A stretch of 64,000 nt of DNA from Mauremys mutica (lineage: Eukaryota; Chordata; Testudines; Geoemydidae), in contig NC_059072.1 of assembly GCF_020497125.1 (NCBI RefSeq), positions 301,896,781 to 301,960,780 of the forward strand, read 5' to 3'. Position 1 is the first letter of the stretch. Each line of letters starts with the position of its first letter. The position numbers and the translations under genes were made by a program. This document shows, one piece after another, positions 24,827 to 36,928 of this stretch. The notes beneath the pieces were generated by a model, which was given only the letters and a program-made list of their open reading frames with translations, was not told the DNA's origin and did no database searches.

Positions 24827-26225
24827 GAACATATGAATTGCCACACTTGATCAGACCTATGGTCCAGTATTCTGCCTCTGACAGTGGCCACCACCAGATG
24901 CTTCAAAGGAAGGTGCAAGAAATTTTACAGTAGGTAGATATGGGATAATCTGCTCCTTTTGGAAGTCTTGTCCTTACCCTACATAATTAGAAATTCGCTT
25001 CCTGAAGCAAGAGGTTTTATATCCCTTATAATTTGTTTTGTTGTTTTATTTTTCTAGATATTTTGTTATCCAAATAGGTGTCTAATCTCTTTGAATTTTG
25101 CTTGTTTTTGGCTTCAATGACATTCTGTGGCAAGGAGTTCCATAGTCTAATACTGTGTGAAAAAGTATTTCCTTTTATCAGTTTTGAATTTGCTGGGTTT
25201 CAGTTTAATTGAACAATCCCTTCTTCCAGTGTTACAAAACAGGGAAAACAGAAGCTTCCAATCTACTTTCTCTAACTGGACCACTTATTATTTTCTATAT
25301 TTCTGTCACCTCCCCTCTCATTTACCTATTTTCTAAGATAAACATTCCCAGTCTTTTTTTCAGGAGAGAGTTTTTCCATGCCCCTGTGCATTCTCACCAG
25401 TCATCTCTGACCCCTTCAAATTCTGCAATATAATTTTTGAGGTGGGGTAACCACTACTGCACATAGTACTCCAGATGATGGGAAACCACTGATTTATATA
25501 ATGGGATCATAATATTATTTTCTCTCCCATTCTTTATGCATCCTAACATTTTGTTTGCTTTTTTGATGGAAACTACACATTATACAGAGGCCTTCTTTGA
25601 ACTGTTCAGTGATGCACGAGTGAGGTCCCTTTCCTGAGTTGATACAGTTAATTTAGATCCCTATAAGGTGTATGAATATTTAAAAATTTCCCTCCAGTGT
25701 GCATTATTTTGCATTATCAACAATGTACTTCATCTGTTATCATGTATCAGAGGGGTAGCCGTGTTAGTCTGGTTCTGTAGAAGCAGCAAAGAATCCTGTG
25801 GCACCTTATAGACTAACAGAAGTTTTGCAGCATGAGCTTTCGTGGGTGAATACCCACTTCTTCGGATGCAAGCAATCTGTTATCATGTTGTCCATTCACA
25901 TGGTTTGTTTAAGTCCCTCTGAAGTTCCTCAGTTTTCTCTGGGCTTGAATACACAAAATAATTTGTCATCTGAAAATGTAGCCACTTTTCAGATTGTTAG
26001 CAATGATATTAAACAACACCAACAGTAGTACAGAACCTTGAGGCATGCAGCTGTTAAATTTTTGCTGTGATGAAAGCTCACCATTTATTCCTGCTCCTTT
26101 GTTTTCTGTCTCTTAGGCAGGTTTTGATCCTTGACAATACTTTCTCTCTCATCTCATGATTACTTAGTTACTTCTGCAGCTTCTTCTGCAAGCCTTTGTC
26201 AAAGGCCTTTTGAAAGCTAATAAAT
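24827..26225 (-). mobile_element. CR1 LINE, antisense 3' portion (first segment)
   Basis: The left edge starts with the reverse complement of a CR1 3' end (GAACATATGAATTGCCACAC...GATCAGACCTATGGTCCAGTATTCTGCCTCTGACAG). The segment continues with the usual CR1 antisense words such as GGCAAGGAGTTCCATAGTCTAATACTGTGTGAAAAAGTATTTCC. It is heavily mutated. The element is interrupted by the short retroposon at 25746-25874. It appears to resume after a second CR1 at about 27486. Confidence 0.85.
25746..25874. mobile_element. short retroposon (Penelope-like terminus or SINE) with 14-bp target duplication
   Basis: The element runs from ATCAGAGGGGTAGCCGTG to CTTCGGATGCAAGCA. It is bounded by the same 14 bp, ATCTGTTATCATGT, at 25732-25745 and 25875-25888. 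Copies of this family or its relatives recur at 27917-28127, 34753-34796, 41368-41441 and the right edge (63952). There is no poly(A) tail. On the minus strand, 25865-25830 carries a hammerhead-like arrangement (see findings). Variable target duplications of 7-14 bp argue for retroposition. Confidence 0.85.
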
Positions 26226-27485
26226 TATAGAATCATAAGTGTAGGACTGGAAGGGGCCTTAATAGGTCATCTAGTCCAGTCCCCTGCACTCAAGGCAGGA
26301 CTACGTAATAACTAGACCATTCCTGACAGGTATTTGTCTAACTTGTTCTTAAAAACCTCCAGTGATGGCGATTCCACATCCCTAGCTAATTTGTTCTACT
26401 GCTTAACTACTCTGACAGTTAGGAAGTTTTTTCTAATGTCCAATCTGAATGTTCCTTGCTGCAATTTAAGCCCTTTGCTTTTTGCCCTATCCTCAGGGGT
26501 TAAGGAGGACAAATTTTCACCTTCCTCCTTGTAAAAACTTTGTATGTACTTGAAACTGTTATCATGTCCCCCCTCAATCTTCTCTTCTTCAAGCTAAACA
26601 AATACAATTTTTTCAATCTGTCCTCATAGGTCATGTTTTCTAGACCTTTAAACATTTTTGTTGCTCTCCTCTGGACTTTTTCCAATTTGTCTACATCAAT
26701 TCTGAAATGTGGCGCCCAGAACTGGATGCAATACTCCACCTGAGTAAAGTGGAAGCATAACTTCATATGTCTGGCTTACAATATTCCTGCTATTATCTTT
26801 CCCCCGTTATTGAGTAAGGGCCTACCCTGTCCTTGGTGTTCCTCTTGCTTCTAATGTATTTGTAAAATGTTTTCTTGTTATCTTTTATGTCTCTAGCTAG
26901 TTTACTTTCGTTTTGTGCCGTGGCCTTTCTAATTTTGTCCCTACATGCTTGTGTTGTTTGTTTATATTAATCCTTCATAAATTGACCTAGTTTCCACTTT
27001 TTTCAGGACTCTTTTTTTCAGTTTCAGATCATTGAGGATCTCCAGGTTAAGCCAGCGTGTTCTCTTGCCATACTTCCAATCTTTCCTATGTAGTGGGGAT
27101 AGTTTGTTCTTGTGCCCTTAATAATGTCTCTTTGAAAAACTGCCAACTGTCTCAAAGTATTTTTCCCCTTAAATTGCCCTCATGGGATCTTACCTACCAA
27201 CTCCCTGAGTTTGCTAAAGTCTGCCTTCTTGAAATCCATGATCTTTATGCTGCTGCTTCCTCTTCTACCATTCCTTAGAATCATGAACTCTATCATTTCA
27301 TCATCACTTTCACCCTAGCTGCCATCCACTTTCAAATTTTCCAACCAGTTCCTCCCTATTTGTCAAAAATCAAATCTAGAACAGCCTCTCTCCTAGTTGC
27401 TTCCTCCACCTTCTGAAATAAAAAACTGTCTCCAATGTATTCCAAGAACCTGTTGGGATAATCTGTCAGCTGGTTTCTCTTTTAT
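26226..27485 (-). mobile_element. CR1 LINE copy, antisense, inserted in an older antisense CR1
   Basis: The left edge is a CR1 3' end in reverse (GAATCATAAGTGTAGGACTGGAAGGGGCC). On the minus strand 26766-26500 encodes the CR1 reverse-transcriptase C-terminus, with the recognisable words [22 protein letters not shown] and [14 protein letters not shown] [11 protein letters not shown]. Further right (27480-26800) lies the region between endonuclease and reverse transcriptase, translating in pieces to [15 protein letters not shown] and [14 protein letters not shown] text. Multiple stops make it inactive. Confidence 0.82.
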
Positions 27486-27900
27486 CCAATAGTTTGAGAT
27501 GTTCAAAGAATTCTAATAGGTTAGTGAGGTGTGATATTCTTTTGCAGAAGCTGTGCTGATTAGATCTTTTCGTATTATGATCTTTAAGGTGTTTTGTTAT
27601 TCTGTTCTTAATCATCATTTCATCCTATTTACCTGGTATAAATGTAAAGCTTACTGATGTGTAATTCCCTTGATCATCCACACAGCCTGTTTTACAATAT
27701 AGGTTCAACATTTGTTATTCTCATGCCCTCTGGTACAGTAGGTGTTTTTAATGAGATTGCTTATCCAGCACCTCTTTTTCTGACACCCCAATCAATTCTT
27801 AGAGTTAGCTGTTTTGCTGTATTATTTCTCCCAACTCCTGATAGCCACTAAAGGCTTTAAAAACATAGTGCTTTGTGGGATTGCTCTGCCTAAAATATGT
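27486..27900 (-). mobile_element. CR1 LINE, antisense, probable continuation of the 24827-26225 copy
   Basis: The words GATGTTCAAAGAATTCTAATAGGTTAGTGAGG and CCTCTGGTACAGTAGG belong to the antisense CR1 reverse-transcriptase region that should follow the break point at 26225. The second CR1 therefore appears to be inserted into the first. The right edge is diffuse. Confidence 0.6.
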
Positions 27901-27916
27901 TTTGATGGACAGGATG

Positions 27917-28127
27917 GAATCCTGTGGCACCTTATAGACTAACAGACGTTTTGCAGCATGAGCTTTCGTGGGTGAATACCCACCTCTTTGGATGCAAGAC
28001 TTGCATCCGAAGAAGTGGGTATTCACCCACGAAAGCTCATGCTGCAAAACGTCTGTTAGTCTATAAGGTGCCACAGGATTCTTTGCTGCTTTTACAGATC
28101 CAGACTAACACGGCTACCCCTCTGATA
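27917..28127. mobile_element. palindromic (inverted-dimer) copy of the short retroposon family
   Basis: Positions 27917-27998 and 28000-28081 are reverse complements over 82 bp, with two mismatches and a single-base spacer. 28082-28127 completes the right-hand copy (CTTTGCTGCTTTTACAGATC to CCCCTCTGATA). The whole unit is flanked by ATGGACAGGATG at 27905-27916 and 28128-28139. One duplication around both halves means the dimer arrived, or was formed, in a single insertion. Confidence 0.9.
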
Positions 28128-28210
28128 ATGGACAGGATGAATTCCTTAGATTCTTGAACTACTTTCACTTCCGTTCTTGTTGTCCAAATTGTTCTAAGCT
28201 TTTGTCAAGG

Positions 28211-28239
28211 TTAAAAAGAGAGAGAAAGAGAGAGAGAGA
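28211..28239. repeat. (GA)n-rich simple repeat
   Basis: This is a purine run made of GAGAGA with two AAAG interruptions. It lies directly beside the CR1 tail at 28243. Confidence 0.85.
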
Positions 28240-28242
28240 TCA

Positions 28243-28390
28243 TAAGAAATGGTCATACTGGGTCAGACCAAAGGTCCATCTAGCCTAATATCCTGTCTTT
28301 CAGCAGTGGCCAATACCAGTTGCTTCAGAGGGAACGAACAGAAAGAACAGGTAGTCATCAAGCGATCCATCTCCTGTAGTCCACTTGGTA
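28243..28390 (-). mobile_element. CR1 3' end fragment, antisense
   Basis: CATAAGAAATGGTCATACTGGGTCAGACC and AAAGGTCCATCTAGCCTAATATCCTGTC are the antisense form of the conserved CR1 3' region. Only about 150 bp remain, a typical 5'-truncated copy. Confidence 0.85.
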
Positions 28391-30956
28391 TATCTGAGTG
28401 CAAGAGTTGCTAAACTATCTTTTCCCTGCCAACAGCAGGAAATTAGAAGGTTTTTTTCTCTGGAGAAATTAGAAGCATTTAATCACTTTTTAGTTTTGGG
28501 TACTACAGGTGTCTGTCCTTTTGACTTCAGGTTTCATAAATCATAGCCCAAGACAATTACCCCCAGTTTCGAGGATGTCTGTTTTGGTACAAAATACCAT
28601 TTACTTTCCTCTGTGGATAATTGTACATAAAAAATATTATTGTTACCCCCTTTGGCCCAGTTGATTAGCCAGTATTCAGAGCCTTCACTGTCATTGTCCA
28701 TGTTATTCTATCATCCACTTGTAACTGTCATTGCTTCTTCTGTTCATCTGCACCATTCATAGTGCATTTGTTGCTCTGGTCTCTGCGTGTTAAATTGCTA
28801 GATAGCTAAGTTTGAAATTCCAGTCGATTATTCCATGATGAAGAGCTCAGTGTTCTGCTGTCTTCATGCTAAACACACACAGCAAATTTTCTAAAATGTG
28901 GAGCACCTGCAGCTCCCGCTGACTCCAATATAAGTTAGATTTAAATCAATTTAAGAGGGTCCACAAAGAGGTTAGTACCAGTTTCACTAATTTTTAAAAA
29001 TTATTACAGTTGGTGCAAATTTTGTATGTAACAGGCTGAAAGGGGCCTAAAGCCTTATCTGAGATCAGATTTCTGAGTTGACTATAAGTTAATTTTGCAG
29101 CTTGTCAATAAATTTAACAACAACAAACATCAATCTGCCAACCACCAGCACTCCACAGTTTTCTGGAGTCAGATGGATTACATTGCTTGCAATGTTAATT
29201 GAAAAGACTAATTTTTAAGAATTTGAGTAACCTTTCTATTTTCTTTTCCCAGGAGTTACCGATAAACTTTTTCTTTTGAATTCTGTCCTCTGCCATTATC
29301 AAAAAGGGCAATGAGTAGTCTCTCTTTAAGATTTAAAACTGGCTCAGCTAAACACTTCCAAATTATGTTTATTTTTTGTTCCAATGCAATGCTAACAAAT
29401 GGTCCCAGGGTCATTATCTGCAGACTGAAGCCCTTTTTTTTATGCAAACAAGGTAGAGCATGGGTAACAAGCTTCTGTGCACACATACCTCAACAGTATG
29501 ACTCACCCAGGAGCAGCTAGTTCAGTCTCCATGTCCATTTAGTTCTCAGTATTTCTGCAGAGACTGCTGTCAAGGGTGTCCATTAATATCCATTGTGATT
29601 GTAGTCTACTTGTAACTGAGACCTGGTTGTGGTCTACTAGTAATTTAGGTTGCCTGCTCTTTGAGAAATTATTAAATATCCCATGGCTAATAACGAGTTT
29701 TGACTGCTATTGATCTAAGCGATAGTCATACTACTGAATTAGTGGGGGAAGTGCTTTGTATTCCGTTCAGTCCCATATGGAGTCTCTCATACTCATGCTG
29801 TTTTAAAAACAAACCAAACTGAAATAGCAAATTAATTATGTTGCAGCAAAAAATGGGAACTACAGAAACAATTAGTGTTAGAGTCTTATGAAGTATTTAA
29901 ATTTTTTACTCCATTTAACACTTATACTTTTCTTTTTCCTGATAATGATTAAAAAAATGTAATGAAACTGGAAGCTCTCCAGAGTAATGCACCATTTTAT
30001 ACGATCTATGGATACTTTGATGGGTCTGGCTGTGACTCTTAAGATTAAGCATTTTTAGGTCAGACATGGCACACTGGCTGTCTCCTTCCCTAGTGTGCCT
30101 GGAGACAGTGAAGCTCCGAGTTTAATTATGAAACAGCAATAAAGCATTTGAGTGGTGAGGCTATAATCCATGGATAAACTCCATGGGAATGGGTCTATTA
30201 CAATGAAAGCTTAGTACTTCAGAAGAGAAAAAAATAATTAGCAGATTTTTAAGACACTGGGTACACAAATAGTCTTGTTTTAGTAATATTTTAATGGATC
30301 TTGTTTTTTACAGTTATTTGGCTTAAGCAGGTCACAGGTAATTTAATAATTTTAGGGGCAAAAAGGGAATTACATGGCTTATTTAATTTGCAGAATTTGA
30401 AAAAAAAATATAAGAAAGACTTAACGGTAACTACATCAGTAAAGAGATTAATATAGATTAAATATATGTTTTATTTCCTTGTCTTGTCTCATTTTCTGTT
30501 AATATGTAAAGGCAGTGAGTACAAGTGACAGTGACAAGTGTTTTAGAAATTATTGCACAACAACAATCAAATTTCATTCTTTGGAAACTTTTGCTTTTAA
30601 ATTGTTGTCCCACCCACCCCACTTCAGATCCATACACTAAGATGGATTATAACTATGAACAAAAACATTGATAAAAATACCAGTAAAAATCTTGCAAAAT
30701 ACTTCTAGAACAATTTCAGCATGCAAAATAGTTTTTGTTAACAATGCCTTGGATGTAAAGGACAAATATATTTACTGTTTGATAAACTGTGATCTCTAAA
30801 TTCAGACACGTGTTAGTTTTATGCAGGTATATTACTGTTTCAAAAAGGAAAATGGTTGGTGCTTGATTTCAATATACTGTGTGTTTTGCATACCAATTCA
30901 ACAAGACACATAAGAGAGTGCCTTTCTTTAAATATGCAAATCTTCCAGTGTGACAG

Positions 30957-31186
30957 TTAGGGTACATCTACAGTGAATGGGAGCTCATGTAGGCTAGATA
31001 GCTCGCTAAAAATAGCGGAGATGATGCCACAACATGAGGCTCAGCGCAGGCTGTACAAGCTGATTGGTATTAATGTGTGCAGCCAGTGCTGAAGCTCACA
31101 TTATAACTAGCAGAGTACAGCTAGGGCAGTGCAACTATGCAAGCTGCCACTCATGCCCCCAGTTGCAGTGTAAGACATACCTTTAG
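30957..31186. mobile_element. MITE with 'TTAGGGTACATCTACAGTG' end
   Basis: The left end TTAGGGTACATCTACAGTG is mirrored by GCAGTGTAAGACATACCTTTAG at the right. The interior has ATAGCTCGCTAAAAATAGCGGAG, itself a small hairpin. It belongs to the same broad group as 45-327 and 34286-34400. Confidence 0.6.
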
Positions 31187-31259
31187 ACATATGCTTAAAT
31201 ACATTGCCATATCTGTCACAACAGTCTCATCCATGGAGAAGGTAGATGCTGTACATTGC

Positions 31260-32190
31260 TATGCACTGAGACCCTGATTCAGCAATCTCCTGGAATAACC
31301 TTGGAAGACTTTATCGTATTAAGATGTGCTGGAATTGTATATAGCTTCCGTAGTGGGGAGATGTGCCACCTGTGAGGCCTGATAAGTGTATGGGAGTTTG
31401 AAAGACTATATTGAAAATGTGCCAGACAAGTATGGACTTTTGGGATAATTAAAGTGGATTTCCTGGGGAATCCCTTAGGAGATGTTACAAATCCCCCTAC
31501 TTCTGTTATGCAAAACACTGCTTTTTGAAGCAGCCCCCTGAGGAGAGGGTCATTACCTGCTGATTGCCTGCTACAGAAGGCCAAGATCAAAGGCCTTAGC
31601 TATATAAATAAATGGCAGATTTGCCCAGCCTATGTTCTGGTTGTGAATCTAAGATAGATAACTTGTAATCATTGAGAAAACCCAGTTCTGCGTTTTGAAG
31701 GACTAAAACCTACCAGAGCCCTAGGTTAGAGTTGGGGGTAACCTTTGGTAAGATGTTTAGTATAGATGTAGGTTCTTTTATTGTTTTAATGTGTTTTCTC
31801 TGTAATGCTTTTACCTTCAGAATAAATATGCTTGCTTAGAAGGAGCTGCATGGTAACTTATAACTGCGGACAATATACAGATCATAACCTTCAGAGAGAA
31901 AACAAAGCACAGATGTTGGCCTTTTTTTAGGCTGTCTTTCTGGCTGGGAATATCACATTGTAATCCAGGGAGTTATGCAGCCTTAAAATTCCCAGTCAGG
32001 CGGGGAGAGATGTGTTCTTCACCCAAGAGAGCTGGAAGACAGAAGCCTGTAATTCTGTGACAAGTACATCACTTTTAAAAGGATGGGCAGGAATAAGATC
32101 AGAAATAGCAGCTTTAGACCTGAACAGAGTAGATGTTCAAGGAATAAGATGATATACAGAAAATTGCTGGTTTGTGACAGATGTAAATAG
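31260..32190 (+). mobile_element. possible solo LTR
   Basis: A TATA-like box (TATATAAATA) lies at 31601-31610. AATAAA lies at 31821-31826, about 220 bp downstream, with promoter-like and polyadenylation-like order. The text CCTACCAGAGCCCTAGG and the region to 32190 look repeat-like rather than unique. Neither TG...CA borders nor a target duplication could be fixed. Confidence 0.4.
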
Positions 32191-34285
32191 TGGCTCAGGG
32201 TAAATCTCTCTCTCTTTCTGTCTCATCCTTTGTGTCATAAACTCAATCCCAGTTCATATCAAGAATAAATCTCCCTTCCTTGTAAATCACATAGTTAGAT
32301 TCATTATCAGGCTTTCATCCTTTCATCTGAAGGAATTATTTTCTCATTTTAGCAGTTGGACTTTGCTAGAGACAGGATGTTGGATTAGAGGGTCTGTTCT
32401 ATTTGTACATTTTAGCAGGGCAATTCCTATGTCATTTTTATTTTGCTTGTTCTTGACTGTAAATAAGGCCCTGACCCTGCAAAGGGATTCACTAAGGCAG
32501 ACCCTCATAGCACTACATTGATCCTTTTGCAGGATGGTAATTAATACAGCAAGATCAGAAAGTGGACCTGCACTATTGCTTTTACTACATATTCAAGTCT
32601 CATAAAAATCTGACACAGCCACAAAATTGCATGTATTCTTTTATGAATCAACAGCTAATACAAACTACATTCTTCCTCTCAAATAAAATAGGCTGGTAAT
32701 CTTCCGTTTACAATGCATAAATCTGTTTAATGGTCTAAAGTGTTTCCTTAAAAAAAGACAGTTTCTTCTTTTTTAATACATTTATAACTTATTTGTAAAG
32801 TTTTCTGTCTATAAAGTATCAGACACATGTTATGGCATTATAGAAATAATTATATCTTAAAAAATACAATACAGTATGATCTATAACATCTAATGTGTGT
32901 ATAACATATAAGAAGAAAATAAATATTTGTAGGAAGGAGGCAGTTTTTTTCCTACCTGTATTTACTGATTGCATTTTTGAAGTGACCCTTTTATAACTGT
33001 GTTTCAAAAAGTGCCTTTAATAAGACATTCCATTGGGACACTTTTTAGTGACTGCTGAAATTCTGTTATGGGGGAAATACATATTCCCAGCCTAGCAACT
33101 GTCGAGTGAGTCTGATAGAACTACATGATTTTACATCATCATTCTACTATATACCGACAGGACACCATCCTGTGAGTTGTTAAGTTTCTCCTACGTGATG
33201 CTGAGTAGATTCCATTTTCATTGGCTTCACTGGGGATTGAGAGAACTCGGTACCTATCATTTTCTTGCCCAGGCTTACAGTATCTTGAGATGTTTTGTTT
33301 TTTGTTAATTGGCTAAGCTGCTAACTCATCAGACACAGCTTGTATCCCAAATACTAATATGGTGAAGGGTGATGCTATTACTTTATTGTATTCATGACCT
33401 GAATATACTTAAGAAAAGATGGGGATAAATACTGTGCCTTTTTGGTATGTGTGCTTTATGTTTTCCTGCCAAGAAATAGGTCATTGAATTAAACTACATA
33501 TGAGTCATTTGAAGATGTTGCTTGGTGCAGCAGTTCTGCAGATATTGCTATGAAAAGCTGAATAAATGCACTGCAGTATTACTATTTTCAAAATCATATA
33601 TTCAGTGCCATACGTTGTTACAAAGCTAGGTGAGCATTCTTCGACCTGAAGAGTTACAGTCAAAGGGTGTGACTCTGCTCTCATTGAAGGTAATAGAAAA
33701 TCTCCCATTGACTTCAGTGGGAGCAGGATTTAAGTCCTAAATAGTCCATTCAAGTACAAGATGCTAGCCGAAAGTGGGGATTACTGATAATTAAGATGGA
33801 TTACCAGGTAAAGTGGGTTATATTTGGAGGAGAAGAAATCAGGAGATGGGTAAAGGAAGAGTTTTCAAGGAACGCCTGGCAGAATGATAAAAGTTGAATG
33901 ATTTGTTTTGGAGAAAGGGGGGTGGGAGGGTGGAGGAGGGAGGAGAACAAGAAAAAAGAGATTGAATGAAATAGGTACAAAAAAGGAATGAATTTAAACA
34001 GTACTTTAGAAAGCATGAAATTATACTTGATCCATGCTTCATAATTCCCAAAGATCTGAGAAAACAGATGTGAGAATAGATTGCAAACTTCTGACTAATG
34101 TGCATCCCCAGAATTTGATCTAACAAATACTACGTTACTGATGATGAAATATGGTTTTACAAGTGAGATGCTGAAATAAAGCAGAAGTTAATATACGGAA
34201 AAAAAATCTCTTACCAAAGAGGCCTCTCTTTTTCTGTCAACACAGAAGGAATCTTCTGGATGCCGAAAACAATCCTATGAATAAC

Positions 34286-34400
34286 TTAGGGCATGTCTAC
34301 ACTGCCCCACAGTTCTAACTACAGGGATTTGAATAGCAGTATGCACCAAAGTGCTGCACTGTAACTACCCCATGTGGACCCTGTAGGCATGAACTAAAAG
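34286..34400. mobile_element. MITE fragment into which the DIRS element appears to have inserted
   Basis: The end TTAGGGCATGTCTACACTGCCCC and the body with GTGCTGCACTGTAACTACCCCATGTGGACCC fit the 'GTCTACACT' MITE group. The sequence stops abruptly at 34400, where the DIRS terminal repeat begins. It may resume at about 40921 (GTTCTTAGTGTGG). Confidence 0.55.
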
Positions 34401-34752
34401 ATTCTTCTTCGAGAAGTATCCCTGTGGGTGCTCCATTTAAGGTAGTCATGTGCCCCGGCGCTTGCAATCAGAGATTTGTAGTAGCAGTGCTTGATTGGGT
34501 CACATATGCTCTGTCTCCGCCTTACAGTGCCTCAGGTGGTTATAAAGCACTGTGAGACCAAACACCCGCCCCCAGTTCCTTCTCTACTGCCTTTGGCTTG
34601 AGTCAGAGCACTTAGGAGTGCCTTGGTACCCAACCTAAATAGCATTAAGTTAATTGTTGATTATCTTATAGTTTCCTTTCCTTCTCTGTTTATTTTACTT
34701 CCCGTTTATATTAGGAAATTAAGTTTCAATTGTTAGTGACCCTTCAGAGTAG

Positions 34753-34796
34753 AAAGAAGAACAGGAGTACTTGTGGCACCTTAAAGACTAACAAGT
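34753..34796. mobile_element. 44-bp retroposon fragment nested in the DIRS 5' region
   Basis: AACAGGAGTACTTGTGGCACCTTAAAGACTAAC is the same segment found at 41413-41445. AGAGTAG flanks it on both sides (34746-34752 and 34797-34803), so this very short piece appears to be a complete insertion of a severely truncated copy. Confidence 0.75.
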
Positions 34797-36928
34797 AGAG
34801 TAGTTGTTCTCCCTTCTGGGGAAAAAGCCTTCTCTGAAGGGCATGCCCAGCTCCCCTTAAACTCTGCCTTACGTGCAGACTCTCTATTCTAGTCTCTGAC
34901 GGGCACTCGTAGTGTGTCCACTGCCTTGGTGAGTCACACATCCCACAGAAGTGCTCACATTGCTATAACCTGAAAGCCTGCACCAGGAAGATGAGAGACT
35001 TGCAGTTGAAACTCCTTATGATGGAGAAATCTCTGTGCCTGGTGTCTGAGCCCAAATCACGGACTCCCCCTGGACAACGGTCTCCTACAGCAGCCTCCTA
35101 TCCACTCTCCCACCTCGTCCCTCTGCAGAGACCCCTCTCATGAACATCTGCTATGGCAGGAGGTAAACCACCTCATATACCTAGGCTTAGTAGAACCAGT
35201 ACCAACACAACACAGAGGGAAGGGATTCTATTCACATTACTTCCTAACCCCGAAAAAAACTGGAGGATGGAGGCCCAGTTTCGACTTACAAAAACTCAAT
35301 GAATTTCTGAAGACCCAACGCTTCAGGATGATTACATGAGCAACCGTAATTACAGCACTGGAAAGAGGGGACTGGTTCTCAGCCCTCGACCTCCATGATG
35401 CATATTTTCATATAACAATATATCCCTCACACAGGAGGTTCCTTGGGTTTGTTTTAGGAGCAGACCACTTTCAGTACAAAATACTGCCCTTTTTGGACTC
35501 TCCACTGCCCAATGGCTATTTTTGGTGGTGGCGGCTCACCTCCGCAGACAAGGGATCATAATATTCCCCTATTTGAATGATTGTTTACTGAAAGCATTGA
35601 CTCAACAAGGGGCACTAGGAGCTACTCAAAACACAGTAGCTCTTTTCACATGTCTAGACCTACAAATAAATGCACAAAAATCAACATTAGCATCTGTGCA
35701 GAAAATGGAGTTCATTGAAGCCTGCCTCAGTTTTCTGGAGGCTACAGCCTTTCTGCCCTGACAACAATTCACAACTTTACTCACAACGTTAGACAGTCCG
35801 CAGACATTGGCCAGGGCTTGCCTACAACTGTTGGGCCACATGTCCACAACAATGTTCATCGTTAAATATGCCAGACTGCACATGCGATGCCGGCAAGCCT
35901 GGCTCTGAACAGTCTACGTTCTGCAAAGACACAGCATAAACAAATGTCTTATGATGCCAAACAAAGTAAAAGACTCCTACGGTGGTGGACACGACCAAAC
36001 AAGGCTTGTGCATGAGTCCTCTTTTTACAGAACCCTCCAACGGTGATGATTACTAGACACTTCCCTATTAGGTTAGGAGGCACACGTGCAGGCTCTTTTT
36101 CAATTTTAAAAAGTCTCACACTATCCAAGACTATTGGTCCCCATCAGAATTCCTCTTACATATAAACCTACTGGAGCTATAGGCAATTCACAATACATGC
36201 TCCCATTTCCTACCTATGATCAAGAACAAAACCATAAAGATCCTCACAGACAATGATGCTTGCATGCTCTCTATAAACCAGTAATGGGGGGACATATTCA
36301 CACTACCTATGAATGGAAGCCATGCTACTTTGGATCTGGTGCATCAGCCACAACATCGACGTCTCAGGATGCCGGAACACCACGGAAGATGCACTATGCA
36401 GAAAATTCTCCCAGGATCACGAGTGGGAAATGGATCCTTGAGTACTACTGAATATATTCAAGCAGTGGGGATTTCCAACTGTAGAGCTCCTCAGGACAAC
36501 ACAAAATGCAAAATGTCCACAGTTCTGCTCCAGAGCAGGATTGGATCCCCATTCTCTGGGTGATGCCTTTCTCATCAAATGGGACGCACCCCTTCTGTGC
36601 GCCTTCCCACTGACCCCTCTTCTATCATGAGTATACACAAAATCAGAATGGACAATTCCAAAGTCATCTTGATAGCCCCCACGTGGATCTGGCGAACTGG
36701 TTCCTTTACCTCCTAAAGATGGCTGTGTGCCCATCACACACTTCCTCTTCTACCTCATCATCTCTCACAAGATGTGGGCCAGGTTCACTATCTGAACTTG
36801 ACAAGACTCCACCTCAAGATGTGGCTATTCCATGGCTCCCAGAAGCCAAAATGACCTGCTCAGAGGAAGTAAGGGACATTCTGTTAAACAGCCGTAGACC
36901 AATTACTTGACATACCTACCTATGGAGG

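Noticed and set aside
26500..26766. 88-codon minus-strand frame
   Set aside because: It is the C-terminal end of a CR1 reverse transcriptase in a truncated antisense LINE, not a separate gene.
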